A stretch of DNA of 64,000 nucleotides from JACRAV01 sp964571235 (GTDB lineage: Bacteria > Zixibacteria > MSB-5A5 > GN15 > FEB-12), in NCBI GenBank assembly GCA_964571235.1, contig CAZNAI010000002.1, forward strand, positions 124,001 through 188,000, read 5' to 3'. This document shows, in pieces, positions 1-8,314 of this stretch (positions within the stretch are counted from its first letter, which is position 1; each line of letters opens with the position of its first letter). The notes below the pieces were generated by a model. The model ran no database searches and was not told where the DNA came from. It worked only from the letters and a program-made list of their open reading frames with translations. The position numbers and the translations under genes are program-made.

Positions 1-1548
1 GGGGTTGATCATCGGGAGAGGGTCTTCCAAAATCAGTGCGGGATGTCCGGCAAGAACGTATGCACGCAGGTTATCCAACTCTTCCTGTGACAGGGCCGAA
101 GGCAGTATCGCCAGGAGACCATCGAGCTGGGTGGTGATCGGTTGTTCGGCGGAGACTTCGGTTACTTCGTACTGACTTTTGAGTTCGTCGACGATTGACC
201 AGGCCGGAGTTGAATTCATCGATTGGAAATCGAATCCACCGAAAACTTTGACCGGAGTCGTCAGGACGCCGATCTTCTTGCGATGGGTGTTGGCAACAAC
301 GGCGATACTTCGCACCAGTTCGTATTCGACCGGCAAACCGCGATCAAAAAATGGGATTACCTCTTCCCCGGTTCCGCTCGTGAACGCCACACCCAGAAAG
401 ACCTGCGAAGACTTCAGATTGGAGCTCTCTGTTGACATTATATCGCGGGGAGTAATTCCAAATTTGTCGCGGGCTGTGCGGGCCTCTTCAGTGAATGGCT
501 CGGTATTGTGTATGAGCACCTGCACCCGCCCTGAGGATATGGATCCGATTTCCTCAAGCGAGCTGAGCAGGTTGTCGCGGGTTTCCACGTATTCGCGGGG
601 GACATCGGGGCTGACGTACGCTTGAATCAGAACCGGACGGTCGGTTGGAATCGCCGAGATCAGCTTGCGGGTTTCGGACGTGAGCGAGTGGAGTCGTTCG
701 GCGGTGGAATCGATCCGGAAATTTGTCCTGTGTACAATGACATTCACACAAGCGACGGCCACGACTACCGCGACCGCACGAATGGCCATATGCACCCAGT
801 ATCGCCGGCCATCGGAAGTCGCCGGCCAGTGACGCCGACCTACCAGCAACACATTTAGGTAAATCATTACCGCAGTCATGGAAATGAAATACAAAAGGCC
901 AGTGAGGCTGATTATCCCCTTGGAGAAAAGTCCGAAGTAATCGAACACACCGAGCGGCGACAAGAGCCGCTGAATGCTCTGGCTCCAGACAAATGCGCCC
1001 GGTTGCACAAAAACAAACAGAGAGCAAAACAGTGCGCCCAGAATAAACCCGACGGTGGCGTTGGCGGTCAACAGCGATGCAAGCATCCCAATCGCCAGAA
1101 GTCCCGCACCGAGCATCCAAAATCCGACATAGTTCCCGAACATCAGCCCCAGATCGGGTGATCCGAGCCAGAATAGCACGACTATGTGGCTGAGTGACAA
1201 GGCCAATGAGACCGAGTAGATTCCCAACACCGCCGAGTACTTGCCAAGCACGATCTCAAGATCAGTGGCCGGGAGAGTAAACAGGAGCTCATCGGTGCCG
1301 CGCTTGCGTTCGTCGGCCCAGATATTCATAGTCAGTGCCGGGACAAAAAAGAGCAAGAGAAAGGGAAAGATCGAATTGAGTTGATCGAGATTGGCCAAAT
1401 TATTAGCAAAGAACTTTTCCTGCCAGAATGCGGCCGCGGCCGAGAGAAATATAAAGAGAGTGATAAAGACGTAGCCGGTCGGCGAACTGAAATACGCCCG
1501 CAGGTCGCGTTTGAAAATTGCGCTTACAACTTTCCAGTTGATCTTCAT
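1..1548 (-). CDS. ABC-2 permease fused to GldG-like auxiliary domain (3' partial)
   Basis: This frame is open from an ATG at 1548 down to the window edge (516 codons), so the C-terminus is missing. The first ~250 residues look like a GldF-type ABC-2 permease. They start MKINWKVVSAIFKRDLRAYF and carry about six hydrophobic segments and the WADERKRGTDELLFTLPAT loop typical of the family. They run directly into a soluble region (FRIDSTAERLHSLTSETRKL...) that resembles the GldG/ABC_transp_aux domain. The start overlaps the stop of the ATPase gene by 4 bases (ATGA), so the two are translationally coupled. In Bacteroidetes GldF and GldG are separate proteins; here they appear as one chain. The exported substrate is unknown, and a role in gliding should not be assumed. 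Confidence 0.8.
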   Translation of the reverse strand, partial: MKINWKVVSAIFKRDLRAYFSSPTGYVFITLFIFLSAAAAFWQEKFFANNLANLDQLNSIFPFLLLFFVPALTMNIWADERKRGTDELLFTLPATDLEIVLGKYSAVLGIYSVSLALSLSHIVVLFWLGSPDLGLMFGNYVGFWMLGAGLLAIGMLASLLTANATVGFILGALFCSLFVFVQPGAFVWSQSIQRLLSPLGVFDYFGLFSKGIISLTGLLYFISMTAVMIYLNVLLVGRRHWPATSDGRRYWVHMAIRAVAVVVAVACVNVIVHRTNFRIDSTAERLHSLTSETRKLISAIPTDRPVLIQAYVSPDVPREYVETRDNLLSSLEEIGSISSGRVQVLIHNTEPFTEEARTARDKFGITPRDIMSTESSNLKSSQVFLGVAFTSGTGEEVIPFFDRGLPVEYELVRSIAVVANTHRKKIGVLTTPVKVFGGFDFQSMNSTPAWSIVDELKSQYEVTEVSAEQPITTQLDGLLAILPSALSQEELDNLRAYVLAGHPALILEDPLPMINP

Positions 1549-2285
1549 GCGACCCCCTGGTGCCCGGTCAGGCGGTAAAATTCAGACTCAAGACTTCCCC
1601 CTTTAGCCAGCTCGCCGGGGAGACCGTCGAAGACCAGCTTTCCTTCGTGAATAAGCAAGACACGCTGGGCGATAGCGGAGACCTCCTGCAGGATGTGGGT
1701 GGACATCAGAATCGTCTTTGACTGGCCGAGTCGGACAATGTTTTCGCGAAAGTCATGAATCTGGTTGGGATCAAGGCCGGCCGTGGGTTCATCCATGATG
1801 AGAATATCTGGATCGTGCAGGAGCGCCTGAGCTAAACCTACTCGCTGGCGGTACCCACGCGAGAGTTTGCCTATTGGCTTTTCCAGAACATCGCGCAAAG
1901 CGCATTGCCGGACGACATCTTCAATCCGCTCCTGGATCTGCGACACGCCCATGCTTCGAGCTTCGCCAAAAAAGCGAAGAAGTTCCAGCGGCGTCATGTT
2001 GTCGTAGAGCGGTCCGTTTTCTGGCAAGTACCCCAGATTTCGCGACGCCTCTATTCTATTGGTGCGGACATCCAAACCGGCGATGTGTGAACTTCCTTCA
2101 CTCGGCGCTAGAAAGCCGGTCAGGATTTTCATGGTTGTAGTCTTCCCCGCACCATTAGGCCCGAGAAAGGCGACAATCTGCCCCTTGGGAATGCTGAAGG
2201 TGACATTTTGGATTGCGACAAAAGAACCGTAATATTTGGACAGTCCCTTCGCCTCAATCATCGAACCTGATCTGTTTTCGTCCAT
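1545..2285 (-). CDS. ABC transporter ATP-binding protein (GldA-like)
   Basis: A 246-residue ATPase that powers the permease encoded immediately downstream. Visible motifs are Walker A GPNGAGKTT near residue 42, the signature LSRGYRQRVG, Walker B ILIMDEPTAGLDP, and the switch histidine in MSTHILQEV. The sequence pattern fits the ABC-2 (DrrA/GldA/CcmA-like) exporter subfamily. The first Met (2285) lies just after AGAGGG, perhaps too close. A second Met at 2261 (MIEAKGLSKYYG) aligns better with family starts, so the N-terminus is uncertain by 8 residues. A strong terminator and about 200 bp separate it from the cytochrome gene upstream, so it is probably transcribed independently. Confidence 0.9.
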   Translation of the reverse strand: MDENRSGSMIEAKGLSKYYGSFVAIQNVTFSIPKGQIVAFLGPNGAGKTTTMKILTGFLAPSEGSSHIAGLDVRTNRIEASRNLGYLPENGPLYDNMTPLELLRFFGEARSMGVSQIQERIEDVVRQCALRDVLEKPIGKLSRGYRQRVGLAQALLHDPDILIMDEPTAGLDPNQIHDFRENIVRLGQSKTILMSTHILQEVSAIAQRVLLIHEGKLVFDGLPGELAKGGSLESEFYRLTGHQGVA

Positions 2286-2413
2286 ACCCTCTTTCCTGCG
2301 GCTCCAAATTGGATTTTAGAAGATACTCTCCACCGAAACTCGCCAATGATAGGCTGTTGTCTCACCGGCTGTCAAGCTCTGCCTGCAACCGCCACACCGG
2401 ACGAGGCGCACAG

Positions 2414-2460
2414 AAAAACCCCGCCGGCGGGATCACAATTGTGATTATAGCCGGCGGGGC
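2414..2460 (-). terminator. Rho-independent terminator after the multiheme cytochrome gene
   Basis: On the minus strand a 10-bp GC-rich stem (CCCCGCCGGC at 2419-2428 on the plus strand, GCCGGCGGGG at 2450-2459) is followed by five T residues (plus-strand A run 2414-2418). The loop itself holds a perfect 14-base palindrome, ATCACAATTGTGAT (2432-2445). The hairpin starts about 25 bases after the cytochrome stop codon. Confidence 0.8.
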
Positions 2461-2484
2461 CAATTTGGTTCCAATGGCGCGGGA

Positions 2485-4461
2485 TTAGTGCGCTTTTTGG
2501 GTCGGCTTTTGTCCGTCTCCCTCGGCGGGTTCCTTCTGGCCCTTTTCGCCAAGCATCCGTTCATACCAACGCGGATGGTGGTGCTTGCAGGAGTCGACCG
2601 TCATCTGGCCGGTGATCCAGGTGAGCGACATCGGATACTGATCGGGATGGAAAATCACAAAGAAGAAATGGAAGACCGCGATCGCCAGGGTGGCGAGCCA
2701 GGCTTCGTACAAGTGAACTGTCTCGGCAATTTTTACCGTCCAGGCCGGGAGCCAGGCGGTGAAGAAAGTCGGGAACCATAGGATTGCGCCGGTTAAAGCC
2801 ATGATGAACGTACCCCAGACTAGCGCCCAATACTCGGCCTTTTCGGTGTAATCGTACCGGTCGAAGCGCGGGCGGTCGGGGCTCTTGCCCATGTAATACT
2901 TGATATTGCCGATCACGTCGGTCAGGTCCTGCTTGTTTGGTAGCATCGCCTTGAATTCCACTTTGCCCCGTTTGCTGAAGAACAGGAACAGAGCATGGTG
3001 AATCGATATGTAGACAAGGAGAAGGGCCGCGATACGGTGAACAACACCCCGGACACCTTCATAGATGCCGATCGAGTTCATCACCTTGACCCACCATTGA
3101 TCGGAGTATTTGAGCGCAAAGCCGGTAACCACCAGCAGGATGAAGGCAATGGTGACAACCAGATGCTGGTAGACCATTCCCTTCGAGAATCGCTCGATGG
3201 TCGGTTCGGATTTGTTCGCCCGGTGTTTATCGATCACAAAGCGCGAGACGATGATCAGATTGTGACCGAGCATACCGCCGATAATCAGTACGATGGCGAT
3301 GATGTAAATCGTCTTCACCCAGTTGTCGAGTTTGCTGAAGGCGGTCACCGCCACATTGTGCGAATATGAGGCGGCGAATTCGGCGTTCGCTTTCGGGTGG
3401 CATTTCATGCAGGTTTCGGTCAGGTTCTGGGGATTGATCGACGACGCCAGATTGGCCTTCGGAAGAATCTCGTGTGCCTTATGGCAAGACACACAGGTCG
3501 CCGCCTTGACCGAGCCACCTTTCACTGCCAAGCCGTGGTAGGAGTCCTGATAGGACGTGAACTGACCTTTGGCGAGGCCATACTTTTCGTTAATACGCCG
3601 GTCATTGTGGCACTTGGCGCAAACGTAGTCTGCCAAATTAGCTGAGTTCACAGGCGAGCCGGGGTCGCTGATCTGCAGAATTTCGTGCTCACCGTGGCAA
3701 TCAGTGCAATTCGGGCTATCAAGAATTCCGGCGGCCAGCGCCTTACCGTGAACTCCCTTACTGTACTGAATGTAGATATCGTTGTGACACTTTGAACAGG
3801 TCTTTGGGATATTCATCTTGTTGACTGTCGAGGTCTGCTCCGACGCTTTCTTCAGGTCGTGCATGCCGTGACAGTCGTTGCACGAAGCGGCCGATCCGAT
3901 CCCTTTGCGGATGCCCTCGGCGTGAATCCCGCGCATATACCGGTCAAACGAGTCGGCGATGCGAACATCGGGGTCGCTTTTGAGTACTAATGCGTGGTGG
4001 CAATTTGAGCACGTGTATGGCAATTTTGTGGCCGAGGTCGTCGCCTCGGGATTGCTATGCGACAAGATTTTGTGCGTATCGTGACAGGACGCGCAGGTTG
4101 GGGCTTTCGGATTGGTGGCAATCGCCTCACCATGGGCTGATCCCCTGTAAATGGCCGAAACATCATCGTGGCAACTCGCGCAGTTGACCGGCTCGAGTTT
4201 CTCGGCGTGTGGGTAATCTTTGGCGGTCGCCAGATCGGTATGACAATCGACACAACTCATTCCGGCGTGCACGGATGAATCGACCATGCCCGGCGAGACA
4301 AACATCGACATCTCGGCGCCATCTTTTCCGACACCCTTGAGCTCGGAATCGTTGTGACAACCTAGGCAGGTTTCATTGTCTGCCTGACCAAAGACCGGAG
4401 AAACGGAAAATACCACAATCGCGGCGAGCAGGATTCCAAAGGGGAGTTTCTTAAACCTCAT
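2485..4461 (-). CDS. 11-haem cytochrome c fused to membrane cytochrome b domain
   Basis: A 658-residue exported respiratory protein. The start chosen is MRFKKLPFG at 4461, giving a clean signal peptide ending near SVSPVFGQA; an in-frame Met 10 codons upstream is less likely. The first ~370 residues hold eleven CXXCH haem c motifs (CLGCH, CVDCH, CASCH twice, CSNCH, CNDCH, CSKCH, CTDCH, CAKCH, CVSCH, CMKCH). The C-terminal ~280 residues carry about five transmembrane helices with histidines (IHHALFLFF, VFHFFFVIFHPDQYP) like the cytochrome b subunit of formate dehydrogenase/hydrogenase-type quinone reactors. I infer electron exchange between membrane quinones and periplasmic haems. It lies directly after the ccm genes, which mature such cytochromes, but has its own promoter candidate. 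Confidence 0.88.
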   Translation of the reverse strand: MRFKKLPFGILLAAIVVFSVSPVFGQADNETCLGCHNDSELKGVGKDGAEMSMFVSPGMVDSSVHAGMSCVDCHTDLATAKDYPHAEKLEPVNCASCHDDVSAIYRGSAHGEAIATNPKAPTCASCHDTHKILSHSNPEATTSATKLPYTCSNCHHALVLKSDPDVRIADSFDRYMRGIHAEGIRKGIGSAASCNDCHGMHDLKKASEQTSTVNKMNIPKTCSKCHNDIYIQYSKGVHGKALAAGILDSPNCTDCHGEHEILQISDPGSPVNSANLADYVCAKCHNDRRINEKYGLAKGQFTSYQDSYHGLAVKGGSVKAATCVSCHKAHEILPKANLASSINPQNLTETCMKCHPKANAEFAASYSHNVAVTAFSKLDNWVKTIYIIAIVLIIGGMLGHNLIIVSRFVIDKHRANKSEPTIERFSKGMVYQHLVVTIAFILLVVTGFALKYSDQWWVKVMNSIGIYEGVRGVVHRIAALLLVYISIHHALFLFFSKRGKVEFKAMLPNKQDLTDVIGNIKYYMGKSPDRPRFDRYDYTEKAEYWALVWGTFIMALTGAILWFPTFFTAWLPAWTVKIAETVHLYEAWLATLAIAVFHFFFVIFHPDQYPMSLTWITGQMTVDSCKHHHPRWYERMLGEKGQKEPAEGDGQKPTQKAH

Positions 4462-4537
4462 ATGACAACCTATTACTTTCATTTCAGTCACTCACCGAAA
4501 CCGGACAATGAGTGGTTTCTTTATCTGTATTATCGTC

Positions 4538-4560
4538 ACTTTGTGAAAATAATAACAAAC
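4538..4560 (+). promoter_or_regulatory. Possible operator shared with the ccm promoter
   Basis: A 23-base stretch beginning ACTTTGTGAAAA and continuing with TAATAACAAAC matches, at about 18 of 23 positions, a stretch on the minus strand at 8292-8314 upstream of ccmC. The TTGTGA half-site recalls CRP/FNR-family sites, but the second half is poor. Calling it an operator is inference from the match and from its position next to two functionally linked promoters. Confidence 0.3.
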
Positions 4561-4575
4561 TAAATGGCGTGTCAA
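4546..4575 (-). promoter_or_regulatory. Sigma70-type promoter candidate for the multiheme cytochrome gene
   Basis: On the minus strand a perfect -35 TTGACA (plus 4570-4575) is separated by 18 bases from TATTTT (plus 4546-4551), about 85 bases before the chosen start at 4461. It lies between the ccmF stop and the cytochrome gene, so the cytochrome can be expressed apart from the ccm operon. The -10 overlaps the ACTTTGTGAAAA motif listed separately. Confidence 0.55.
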
Positions 4576-4596
4576 TATCTATATTTTTCTCCGTTT

Positions 4597-7002
4597 TTAG
4601 CCTCTTGCGGGAATGAAAGTTTGAGCCGGTTTTTCGACTGGGGAGACGTCGGGCTGGCCTATCTCACGGCTCCGCCTGAGAAAACTGATTCCAGTTCCCA
4701 GGAGAATGAGAATTGCGCCCGCCCAAACCAAATTAATGAGCGGCTTGGTCGAGACATCTAAAACCAGTGTCTCAGGGAGGGCCGCGTTGGTAATCCCCGG
4801 AATCTCAATACCCACCGCCCCCTGGTCGGCCAGTATCGAGGTGATGGCTATCTGGTACGTGACACCGCCGATGGTCAGGCTGTCGGAGAGCGAAGTCACG
4901 CCGGATGTGCCATCGGTCGTGGAAGAGTGAATCCGCGCAGGAGCAAGATTGTGCACAACTCCACCGATGGAGGCGGTCACGTTGGCGCTGACCCTCAGGG
5001 CGCCGGAAGAATCACCATGCTGACCCATTTCGAATCCGGTGAACGTAAGGCCTACCTCTCCGAACGACTTGGTCTCCCCCTTTTTGAGAACAGTTGGTTC
5101 GGCAGAGGGTTGCTTGATATCCTCGGGTGAGAAATAGGTGTCTTCCAATAACTGGCGCCGTATGTACGGCTTCTTCATCATCCCGCCCATCCGCTCGGAA
5201 AAATAGAGTTGCGGGTGCCCTTCGGTAGTGTCGGAACCGGATATGACGGCGAGATGAACTTCGTTATTGGGAGTCTCGATGCTGGCGGCGAGGCCATTGT
5301 AGATGATGGTCAGATCGTCGGCCGACTTGGCGACACCTCGCGGCAAGACAACTTTCTCGCCAGTGGAGAAGACCGACGACGCGAGAATGCCTATAATCAT
5401 CGCGCCGAAACCAAAATGAGTAATGTGCCCACCGGCCTGTCGCCATCCTGACGGCATATGGCTGAGCGTTGTCTGCAAGTTTGTGACCAACGCCACAGCC
5501 GCCAAAGAAAAGAACATCAGGTGAAGCGGCTCTGTGACCCCCGCCATGATGCTAATAACTAGTGCGATCAACCCGCCTGCGAAACCAGGCGCCAGCGACT
5601 TGAGCCAGGATGTTCTGATAATCGTAAATCCAATACCAGCCGCGACCAGGAAACCGGTAACAGCGGTAACAGTTTGTTCCACTCCGGCGATGAAATACAT
5701 GGCCAGGGCGAAAATGATCGCGACCGCGGCGATACCTGCACCTTTGGTTTTCAGTCCCGAAATCGAAACTTCGGCGAAATTGGTAAACGGGGAGATCACC
5801 AGAAATAGCGCAATCAGAACCGACATCGGCTGGGCAAATGCATTATACGTAGCAATATCGGCGGCTCGTGGCGTGCTCGAAAAGGCGCTGGTCAAGATCG
5901 GCAGTGACATCCAAAACAGTACGACCAAACCGAACAGCAAGAGCGTGATCATGCCGGAGAAAAGTACAAACTCACGGCCGTAGAAGCTGTAGCTGATAGG
6001 AGCTGATTCGATCCCACGTGCCCGCCACAATACAATGAGGGTAGTCAAGGCGACAAAGAACAACAAATAACCTATGAGCAAACCGTTGATACCCAGATCT
6101 GCAAACGAGTGAACGCTAAAATCCGAGAGCACACCGGAGCGGGTTAGGAATGTGCCGTAGATTACCAGTAGAAACAGAAAAGCGGCCATCACGAGATTTG
6201 TCTTGCGCAGTCCCGACGGGCGCCGCTCGATGATCATCCCGTGCAATAGCGCCAGAGATATTATCCACGGCACCAGCGAGGAATTTTCGACCGGATCCCA
6301 TCCCCAAAAGCCGCCCCAGCCAAGCGTTTTGTAGGCCCAAAACCCACCTAAAATATTTCCGGCGCCGAGCGACAGCGCGGTCAAAGCCACCCATGGAAAG
6401 GCGATCTTATTCCAGCGTGAATAGTCGTTTTTAAGTAGGGCCGCAATCGCAATCACAAACGGCAAGGCGGCCGCTGAATACCCGACAAACATGACCGGTG
6501 GATGGATGACCATCCACGGATCACGCAGGAGCGGGTTCAAACCGGCGCCATCGGCGGCAGGATGATCTAAGTATGCGAAAGGCGAAAGACGAATCAGAAG
6601 GGTCAAAAAGAAAAGGTTCACCAAAGCAAAAGCCGCCATCCCCCAATTCCGATATTGTGCGCCTTTTTTGAGTATCAAATACCCGAAGAAGGCGTTGAAC
6701 AATAACCACAGGAGGTAAGTGCCTTCCTGTCCCCCCCAAAAGGCGGAGATGATATAGAAGAGCGGCTGACTGCGCTCCGAGTAGCCGTAGACATAGCTGA
6801 AAGCGTAGTTGTGGGTAAAAAAGAGGATGTACAACCAAATTGACGCAAGAACGGTGGAGATTGCAAAGAGGTGATAGGCGCGGCGGCCGAGCGGTTCCAG
6901 TTCAGTTTTTCCGCGAGCAACCAATGCAAACGAAAGCCCGACGATCACATTCGCCGCAAGGGCGAACCAGACAAATAAAGCGCCGGGCGCCTGCCAGTCC
7001 AT
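4597..7002 (-). CDS. ccmF: Cytochrome c haem lyase subunit CcmF
   Basis: An 801-residue polytopic membrane protein of the System I cytochrome c maturation pathway, which transfers haem from CcmE to apocytochrome CXXCH sites. The diagnostic tryptophan-rich WWD segment WGGFWGWDPVENSSLVPW is present near residue 230, preceded by the conserved WGGQEGTYLLW stretch. There are about 15 hydrophobic segments, with a periplasmic domain between ~540 and 740 and a final C-terminal helix. The length is somewhat above that of typical proteobacterial CcmF. It starts 2 bases after the ccmE stop, in the order ccmC-ccmD-ccmE-ccmF. No CcmG or CcmH partner is encoded in this window. Confidence 0.93.
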   Translation of the reverse strand: MDWQAPGALFVWFALAANVIVGLSFALVARGKTELEPLGRRAYHLFAISTVLASIWLYILFFTHNYAFSYVYGYSERSQPLFYIISAFWGGQEGTYLLWLLFNAFFGYLILKKGAQYRNWGMAAFALVNLFFLTLLIRLSPFAYLDHPAADGAGLNPLLRDPWMVIHPPVMFVGYSAAALPFVIAIAALLKNDYSRWNKIAFPWVALTALSLGAGNILGGFWAYKTLGWGGFWGWDPVENSSLVPWIISLALLHGMIIERRPSGLRKTNLVMAAFLFLLVIYGTFLTRSGVLSDFSVHSFADLGINGLLIGYLLFFVALTTLIVLWRARGIESAPISYSFYGREFVLFSGMITLLLFGLVVLFWMSLPILTSAFSSTPRAADIATYNAFAQPMSVLIALFLVISPFTNFAEVSISGLKTKGAGIAAVAIIFALAMYFIAGVEQTVTAVTGFLVAAGIGFTIIRTSWLKSLAPGFAGGLIALVISIMAGVTEPLHLMFFSLAAVALVTNLQTTLSHMPSGWRQAGGHITHFGFGAMIIGILASSVFSTGEKVVLPRGVAKSADDLTIIYNGLAASIETPNNEVHLAVISGSDTTEGHPQLYFSERMGGMMKKPYIRRQLLEDTYFSPEDIKQPSAEPTVLKKGETKSFGEVGLTFTGFEMGQHGDSSGALRVSANVTASIGGVVHNLAPARIHSSTTDGTSGVTSLSDSLTIGGVTYQIAITSILADQGAVGIEIPGITNAALPETLVLDVSTKPLINLVWAGAILILLGTGISFLRRSREIGQPDVSPVEKPAQTFIPARG

Positions 7003-7004
7003 GC

Positions 7005-7442
7005 TCAGGCACCAACCGGGGCGTCAGCTTTATCGTTCTTGATATCCTGCCACTCGTCTCCCTCGCCCTGATACTTCGAGGGACACTTGACCAGCATTTG
7101 TTCGGCGACAAAGACGCCGTTGTCACCGGTCTTCCCTTTCAGAACAACCGACTTCGCCTGATCGAAATTTCCCGGCACCACACCGTAATAGACGACCGGA
7201 TATCTCTTTGCCGATACCGTATCTTTTGCATCCGGGTCAAAGACTGCGAATTCCAGCCGGGTGTCGACCGAATTGTAGTTCACTTTATCAAAGTCGATCT
7301 TTCCCATGACCTGCACGGTGCGCTTGCCTTTATAGGCTTCGTCAAGAGAAACATATTGGATGGTGGTCTTGAGAAATGCCGAGGTCCCCCAGATAAGAAA
7401 CACGACGATGATAATGCCACCGATGATGTATTTCGCTCTCAT
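7005..7442 (-). CDS. ccmE: Haem chaperone CcmE, cysteine (CxxxY) variant
   Basis: A 145-residue CcmE with an N-terminal signal anchor (residues ~5-25) and a periplasmic OB-fold domain (VQVMGKIDF, YPVVYYGVVPGNFDQAKSVVLKGK). Classical CcmE binds haem covalently through a His in a HxxxY motif. Here the equivalent stretch reads MLVKCPSKYQG, so Cys120 replaces the His and Tyr124 is kept. This is the CxxxY type known from archaea and Desulfovibrio, which has been linked to Ccm systems lacking CcmG and CcmH. The gene overlaps ccmD by 4 bases and ends just before ccmF. The charged tail after residue 126 is short and lacks the usual flexible extension. Confidence 0.92.
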   Translation of the reverse strand: MRAKYIIGGIIIVVFLIWGTSAFLKTTIQYVSLDEAYKGKRTVQVMGKIDFDKVNYNSVDTRLEFAVFDPDAKDTVSAKRYPVVYYGVVPGNFDQAKSVVLKGKTGDNGVFVAEQMLVKCPSKYQGEGDEWQDIKNDKADAPVGA

Positions 7443-7552
7443 CGCGATTTTCCTTCCAGTTTCTCGATCCGTTTATCGAGCCGGTAGACAAAAATGAAAA
7501 GTCCGACCCAAACCATCAAGGTCACCGCCAACGCGACATAGTTGCCGTCCAT
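7439..7552 (-). CDS. ccmD: CcmD-like small membrane protein
   Basis: A 37-residue ORF, short enough to escape most gene finders. It begins MDGNYVALAVTLMVWVG, has one transmembrane helix (~residues 5-23), then a charged amphipathic tail (YRLDKRIEKLEGKSR). This topology and its position match CcmD, which helps release haem-loaded CcmE from the CcmABC complex. The start is 3 bases after the ccmC stop, and its stop overlaps the ccmE ATG (ATGA), which strongly supports translation. The sequence is too short for certainty from homology alone; context carries the call. Confidence 0.8.
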   Translation of the reverse strand: MDGNYVALAVTLMVWVGLFIFVYRLDKRIEKLEGKSR

Positions 7553-7555
7553 CGA

Positions 7556-8218
7556 TTATTCCTTTTCCATCTCCTGCCTTTGCAGGCGTTGCACCCGGAG
7601 TCCCAAATTATACAACCAATAGAACAATGTGATAAAGAGCGCGGCCGAGGTGAAGTAAATCGTACGGACCTGTGCGCCCATAGTGAATTTCAGATTTTCG
7701 TCAACTATTGAGTCCGAGGGGTGCAACGAAGGCACCATGCGCGGCACCACAAAAATCAAGAATGGCACAGTGACAAAGGCGAATATCGAATAGACCGCCG
7801 AGAGAGTGGCGCGTCGTTCCTCGGATTCCACCGCGCCGCGAAGGGCGAAATAGGCACCGTAGATAAGTAAGAGCACAAAAATCGATGTTTCGCGCGGATC
7901 CCAGTTCCAGAATGATCCCCAGGTGACTTTGGCAAATATCGATCCGCTGACAGTGGCCAGAATGCAGAAGACCAGCCCGAGCCCGGCGGCGGTCACCGCC
8001 CGATCATCCTCGACAATGTTTCGATTCTTGAGAAACCGTATTGAATAGATCATCGATACAGCAAATGCTATCACACATATCCAAGCCTGTGGGATGTGAT
8101 AGTAGAAAATCCGGCTGGCTTCCCCCAACTGCTTTTGTGGCGCAGGAGTGATGAAACTAAAGACAATCATCACTGACATCACCACAAACAGAAGCCATTT
8201 CCACCAATCGCGCATCAT
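7556..8218 (-). CDS. ccmC: Haem exporter CcmC
   Basis: A 220-residue membrane protein with six predicted helices and the WWD haem-handling motif WGSFWNWDPRETS near residue 105, flanked by the conserved histidines (YYHIPQAW near residue 40, and PSLHPSD). CcmC loads haem onto CcmE. It is the first gene of the ccmC-D-E-F cluster, and a TATAAT-type promoter lies just upstream. CcmA and CcmB are not found next to it, so they are either elsewhere or absent. A C-terminal amphipathic tail (LRVQRLQRQEMEKE) ends the protein. Confidence 0.92.
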   Translation of the reverse strand: MMRDWWKWLLFVVMSVMIVFSFITPAPQKQLGEASRIFYYHIPQAWICVIAFAVSMIYSIRFLKNRNIVEDDRAVTAAGLGLVFCILATVSGSIFAKVTWGSFWNWDPRETSIFVLLLIYGAYFALRGAVESEERRATLSAVYSIFAFVTVPFLIFVVPRMVPSLHPSDSIVDENLKFTMGAQVRTIYFTSAALFITLFYWLYNLGLRVQRLQRQEMEKE

Positions 8219-8246
8219 TTCACCAATCCTGTTTTCATCTGTGACT

Positions 8247-8275
8247 ATTATAACAGTTAAAGGACCGGAAAAGGC
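8247..8275 (-). promoter_or_regulatory. Promoter candidate for the ccm operon
   Basis: On the minus strand a consensus TATAAT (plus 8247-8252) lies about 29 bases before the ccmC ATG. A TTGCCT-like -35 lies 19 bases upstream, which is longer than ideal. The motif shared with the cytochrome promoter (8292-8314) lies farther upstream, at a spacing typical of an activator site. Confidence 0.5.
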
Positions 8276-8291
8276 AACATAATTTGCCTTC

Positions 8292-8314
8292 TTATGCTAC
8301 TTTTTTCACAAAGT
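8292..8314 (-). promoter_or_regulatory. Possible activator site upstream of ccmC
   Basis: Read on the minus strand this begins ACTTTGTGAAAA and continues with AAGTAGCATAA. It matches the site at 4538-4560 next to the multiheme cytochrome promoter. Its centre is about 50-60 bases upstream of the -10 of the ccm promoter. A CRP/FNR-family regulator is only a guess. Confidence 0.3.

Noticed and set aside
554..1120. 188-residue minus-strand ORF near the left edge
   Set aside because: It is a shadow of the long permease/GldG-like frame, which has clear membrane and domain features.
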